The position numbers were made by a program, and so were the translations under genes. A stretch of 7,193 bases of DNA. It comes from an uncultured Oxalobacteraceae bacterium. GTDB lineage: Bacteria; Pseudomonadota; Gammaproteobacteria; Burkholderiales; Burkholderiaceae. The stretch covers positions 1 through 7,193 of the forward strand of contig CAMLDH010000200.1 of assembly GCA_946478765.1 (NCBI GenBank), in the 5' to 3' direction. Of this stretch, positions 5,009-7,193 are shown in pieces; position 1 is the first letter of the stretch, and every line of letters starts with the position of its first letter. Under the pieces are notes generated by a model. That model ran no database searches, was not told the origin of the DNA, and saw nothing but the letters and a program-made list of their open reading frames with translations.

Positions 5009-6024
5009 TGGACACGATCAATTACACGCTGCCGGTGATCTGGGCATTGGTGATCGGCACTGCCGTGGCGTTGTATATCGTGCTGGATGGGTTCGATCTG
5101 GGCATCGGGATACTTTTCCCGTTTTTTACGCAAGAGACGGAACGCGACCAGATGATGCATTCGATCGCGCCGTTCTGGGATGGCAATGAGACCTGGCTGG
5201 TGCTGGGCGGCGGCGGCTTGCTGGTGGCGTTTCCGGTCGCGTATGCGGTGATCATGCCGGCGCTTTATCTGCCGGTGATCGTGATGCTGCTGGCGTTGAT
5301 CTTTCGCGGTGTTGCGTTCGAGTTTCGCGGCCTTGCCAAACCGCACCACCGTAAATGGGATATTGCATTTGCCGCCGGATCGACTGTCGCGGCATTTTCG
5401 CAAGGGGTGATATTGGGCGGCCTGCTGCAGGAAATCCGGGTTGAGCGCGCACAGTTTGCCGGCGGCGTACTCGATTGGCTGACGCCGTTCAGCGTGATGT
5501 GCGGCGTCGGGCTGGCGGTCGGGTATGCGCTATTGGGCGCCGCCTGGCTGATGATGAAAACCGAAGGTCCGGTCGAACAGCACGCCAGAAAGCTCGGCAC
5601 GCCGCTGTTGATCGGCCTGCTCGGATTCATCGCGCTGGTCAGCCTCTGGACGCCGTTGCAGATCCCGCGCATTGCGGCGCGCTGGTTCAGCTTGCCGAAT
5701 TTTTACTGGCTTTCGATCTTGCCGCTGGCGACGCTGCTGCTGGCATGGTCATGCTGGCGCGGAATTCGCAGCGGCAAATCGATGCAGCCGTTTATTTCGA
5801 CCATCGGCCTGTTTCTGTCGTCCTACATCGGCCTGGCGGTGTCGAATATGCCGTACCTGGTGCCGCCGTCGATCACCATCTGGGATGCAGCGTCCGCGCC
5901 TGCGACGCAGTTATTCCTGCTGATCGGCACGGTCATTTTGCTGCCGCTGATACTCGGTTACACCGCGCTGGTGTTCTGGATATTTCGCGGAAAGAGCCAG
6001 CCGGGCGAGGGATATCACCATTGA
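5008..6024 (+). CDS. cydB: Cytochrome bd-type quinol oxidase subunit II (CIO type)
   Basis: This 338-aa integral membrane protein is the second large subunit of the bd-type oxidase and binds CydA. Its length fits the CioB group and is shorter than E. coli CydB (379 aa). Conserved features are LDGFDLGIGILFPF (D27, D30) in the first membrane helix, PFWDGNETWLV (W57, D58, E61), FRGVAFEFRG with R100, and the SNMPYLVPPSITIWDAA segment (279-295) typical of the CIO group. Eight or nine hydrophobic helices can be seen. The ATG overlaps the cydA stop by one base (TGATG) and is served by AGGAGG within cydA, so the two are translationally coupled. The cydB stop overlaps another ATG (6024) that opens a 17-codon ORF, probably not a gene. 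No CydX-like or DUF2474-like small membrane subunit follows, although such genes often accompany these operons. Confidence 0.97.
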   Translation: MDTINYTLPVIWALVIGTAVALYIVLDGFDLGIGILFPFFTQETERDQMMHSIAPFWDGNETWLVLGGGGLLVAFPVAYAVIMPALYLPVIVMLLALIFRGVAFEFRGLAKPHHRKWDIAFAAGSTVAAFSQGVILGGLLQEIRVERAQFAGGVLDWLTPFSVMCGVGLAVGYALLGAAWLMMKTEGPVEQHARKLGTPLLIGLLGFIALVSLWTPLQIPRIAARWFSLPNFYWLSILPLATLLLAWSCWRGIRSGKSMQPFISTIGLFLSSYIGLAVSNMPYLVPPSITIWDAASAPATQLFLLIGTVILLPLILGYTALVFWIFRGKSQPGEGYHH

Positions 6025-6110
6025 TGCTGTCCGTGATTTTTCCTTTCCCGGCAAGAGTAGATTTTTCAAACATGTGAATTTTTTACGTTGCTACCGTTAA
6101 AGGAAAAGCC

Positions 6111-6893
6111 ATGTTACTCAAAGACAAAGTCGCCATCATTACCGGCGCTGCCAGCGGCATCGGCAAAGAGATTGCATTCGAATATGCGCGCGAAGGCGCC
6201 AAAGTGGTGATCGCGGATCTGGCGCTGGACGCTGCTGCGGCCACCGCAGATGAAATCGGCAAGGAAGGCCGCACTGCAATGGCGGTCGCGATGGATGTCA
6301 CCAAGGAAGAACAAGTCGATCAAGGGGTGGCCGATACCGTGGCCGCCTATGGCGGCGTCGATATCTTGATCAGCAATGCCGGCATTCAAATCATCAGCCC
6401 GATCGTCGATCTGTCGCGCGAACAATGGAAAAAAATGCTGGCGATCCATCTCGACGGCGCGTTCTACACCACCCGCGCCTGCATGCGCGAGATGATCAAG
6501 GCCGGCAAAGGCGGAACGATCATCTACATGGGGTCGGTGCATTCGCATGAAGCCTCGCCGCTGAAGGCGCCGTACGTGACCGCCAAGCACGGCTTGCTGG
6601 GATTGGCCAAAGTGATTGCGAAAGAAGGCGCGAAGGACAATATCCGCGCCAACGTGATCTGCCCCGGCTTTGTGCGCACGCCGCTGGTGGACAAGCAAAT
6701 TCCGGAACAGGCCAAGGAATTGAATATAACGGAAGACGAAGTGATCAAGAACGTGATGCTGAAGGAGACCGTCGACGCGCAATTCACGACGACCGAAGAT
6801 GTTGCGCGCACCGCAATCTTCCTGGCGGCCTTCCCTTCCAATGCATTGACCGGTCAATCGATCCTGGTCAGCCATGGCTGGCATATGCAATAA
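6111..6893 (+). CDS. bdhA: 3-Hydroxybutyrate dehydrogenase (short-chain dehydrogenase)
   Basis: This 260-aa cytoplasmic SDR most likely oxidises D-3-hydroxybutyrate to acetoacetate with NAD+, a step in polyhydroxybutyrate breakdown. It has the nucleotide motif TGAASGIG (11-18), Asp36 after the second strand (favouring NAD over NADP), NAG (89-91), catalytic Ser142 in MGSVHS, and the Tyr155-xxx-Lys159 pair in APYVTAKHG. The downstream segment [20 protein letters not shown] and the C-terminus LVSHGWHMQ are characteristic of betaproteobacterial 3-hydroxybutyrate dehydrogenases. The tetrad Asn after helix 4 is replaced by His113 (AIHLDGAF), which I believe is usual in this subfamily. The ATG has AGGA 6 bases upstream (6101-6104). 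It follows cydB by 86 bases with no clear terminator between them, so read-through from cydAB is possible; an own promoter cannot be excluded. SDR membership is certain, substrate slightly less so. Confidence 0.92.
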   Translation: MLLKDKVAIITGAASGIGKEIAFEYAREGAKVVIADLALDAAAATADEIGKEGRTAMAVAMDVTKEEQVDQGVADTVAAYGGVDILISNAGIQIISPIVDLSREQWKKMLAIHLDGAFYTTRACMREMIKAGKGGTIIYMGSVHSHEASPLKAPYVTAKHGLLGLAKVIAKEGAKDNIRANVICPGFVRTPLVDKQIPEQAKELNITEDEVIKNVMLKETVDAQFTTTEDVARTAIFLAAFPSNALTGQSILVSHGWHMQ

Positions 6894-7193
6894 CCTCTAC
6901 TGAGTTTTTAGGCGGTCAATGACAAAATCACGTATTGACGCATTCGCCCCCAGCCCGGCAGTCAGGGCAGGAGCATAAAAGAGAAGAGTGGATGATGGGT
7001 AGAGCGCAGCGAAATCCACCATGTGCGGCAATGAAGGTACTGATGGGTTTCGCTGCGCTCTACTCATCTGTTCTTTGCCAATATAGTCTGGGACATTGAT
7101 CACTACGAGGCACACGTCGCTTGCCACCGAAACCACAACGAAAGTCTGGGACGGTGAGGAACTCGACTAGGAAGACCGGCCATTACCGATTCA
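6894..7193. other. 300-bp stretch without a supported gene at the right edge
   Basis: Besides the REP-like hairpin, this stretch holds the 10-base direct repeat AGTCTGGGAC at 7085-7094 and 7143-7152, 58 bases apart. A minus-strand frame at 6897-7136 runs through the hairpin, has no ribosome binding site and resembles no family I know, so I do not call it. No terminator for bdhA is evident. Confidence 0.5.
6994..7068. repeat. REP-like imperfect hairpin after bdhA
   Basis: GATGGGTAGAGCGCAGCGAA (from 6994, arm to 7018) pairs with the arm 7044-7068, which ends in GCTGCGCTCTACTCATC. All 25 positions can pair, two of them as G-T. The loop is 25 bases. The core, GTAGAGCGCAGCGAAA-type, is of the kind repeated between genes in many proteobacteria (recollection). 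It has no T-run directly after the right arm, so terminator function is doubtful. Confidence 0.6.

Noticed and set aside
6024..6077. 17-codon ORF overlapping the cydB stop, considered as a CydX-like subunit
   Set aside because: Too short and too polar for a membrane helix, with no matching motif and no ribosome binding site of its own; kept only as part of the TGATG observation.
6897..7136. 79-codon minus-strand ORF after bdhA
   Set aside because: It passes through the REP-like hairpin, lacks a ribosome binding site and matches no family I know; the tail before the stop could be an old gene end, but I cannot support it.

Overview
The window looks like chromosomal DNA of a betaproteobacterium, most likely Burkholderiales and possibly Oxalobacteraceae. 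The reasons are the moderately high GC, the Shine-Dalgarno sites, a cyanide-insensitive-type bd oxidase operon, a 3-hydroxybutyrate dehydrogenase typical of polyhydroxybutyrate-using betaproteobacteria, and several REP-like intergenic repeats. The taxonomic placement is inference; no rRNA or marker gene is present.

Layout. Positions 2-1322 (+) hold two unrecognised genes in tandem: the 3' part of a larger gene cut by the window edge, then a 158-aa acidic protein. A 29-bp-stem hairpin (1379-1455) follows and probably ends that transcript. On the minus strand, reading from 2964 down to 1595, come a complete solitary succinate dehydrogenase iron-sulfur subunit gene (sdhB), a 65-codon relic of a thioredoxin-reductase-like flavoprotein that begins right after the sdhB stop and in the same frame, and a short acidic protein with a duplicated LDEAIELTFPASDP motif. 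A 643-bp non-coding stretch (2965-3607) separates sdhB from the divergent plus-strand genes. It is built of hairpins and is bracketed by a 15-bp inverted repeat, CACCCCTTTAAAGGT. On the plus strand, cydA (3608-5008) and cydB (5008-6024) overlap by one base, and a 3-hydroxybutyrate dehydrogenase gene (6111-6893) follows. The last 300 bases hold a second REP-like hairpin and a short direct repeat, with no convincing gene.

How the genes fit together. CydAB oxidises quinol and reduces oxygen. SdhB, if it joins an SdhA/C/D complex encoded elsewhere, helps feed electrons into the same quinone pool. 3-Hydroxybutyrate dehydrogenase makes acetoacetate and NADH from the PHB monomer, which can also feed the pool through an NADH dehydrogenase. 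The segment therefore reads as an accessory respiratory and carbon-storage module.

I found no clear new defence or mobile system. The most unusual features are the sdhB/thioredoxin-reductase-tail junction, the orphan state of sdhB, the inverted-repeat-bounded intergenic element, a run of TGATG start/stop overlaps around cydAB, and the unrecognised gene pair at the left end.
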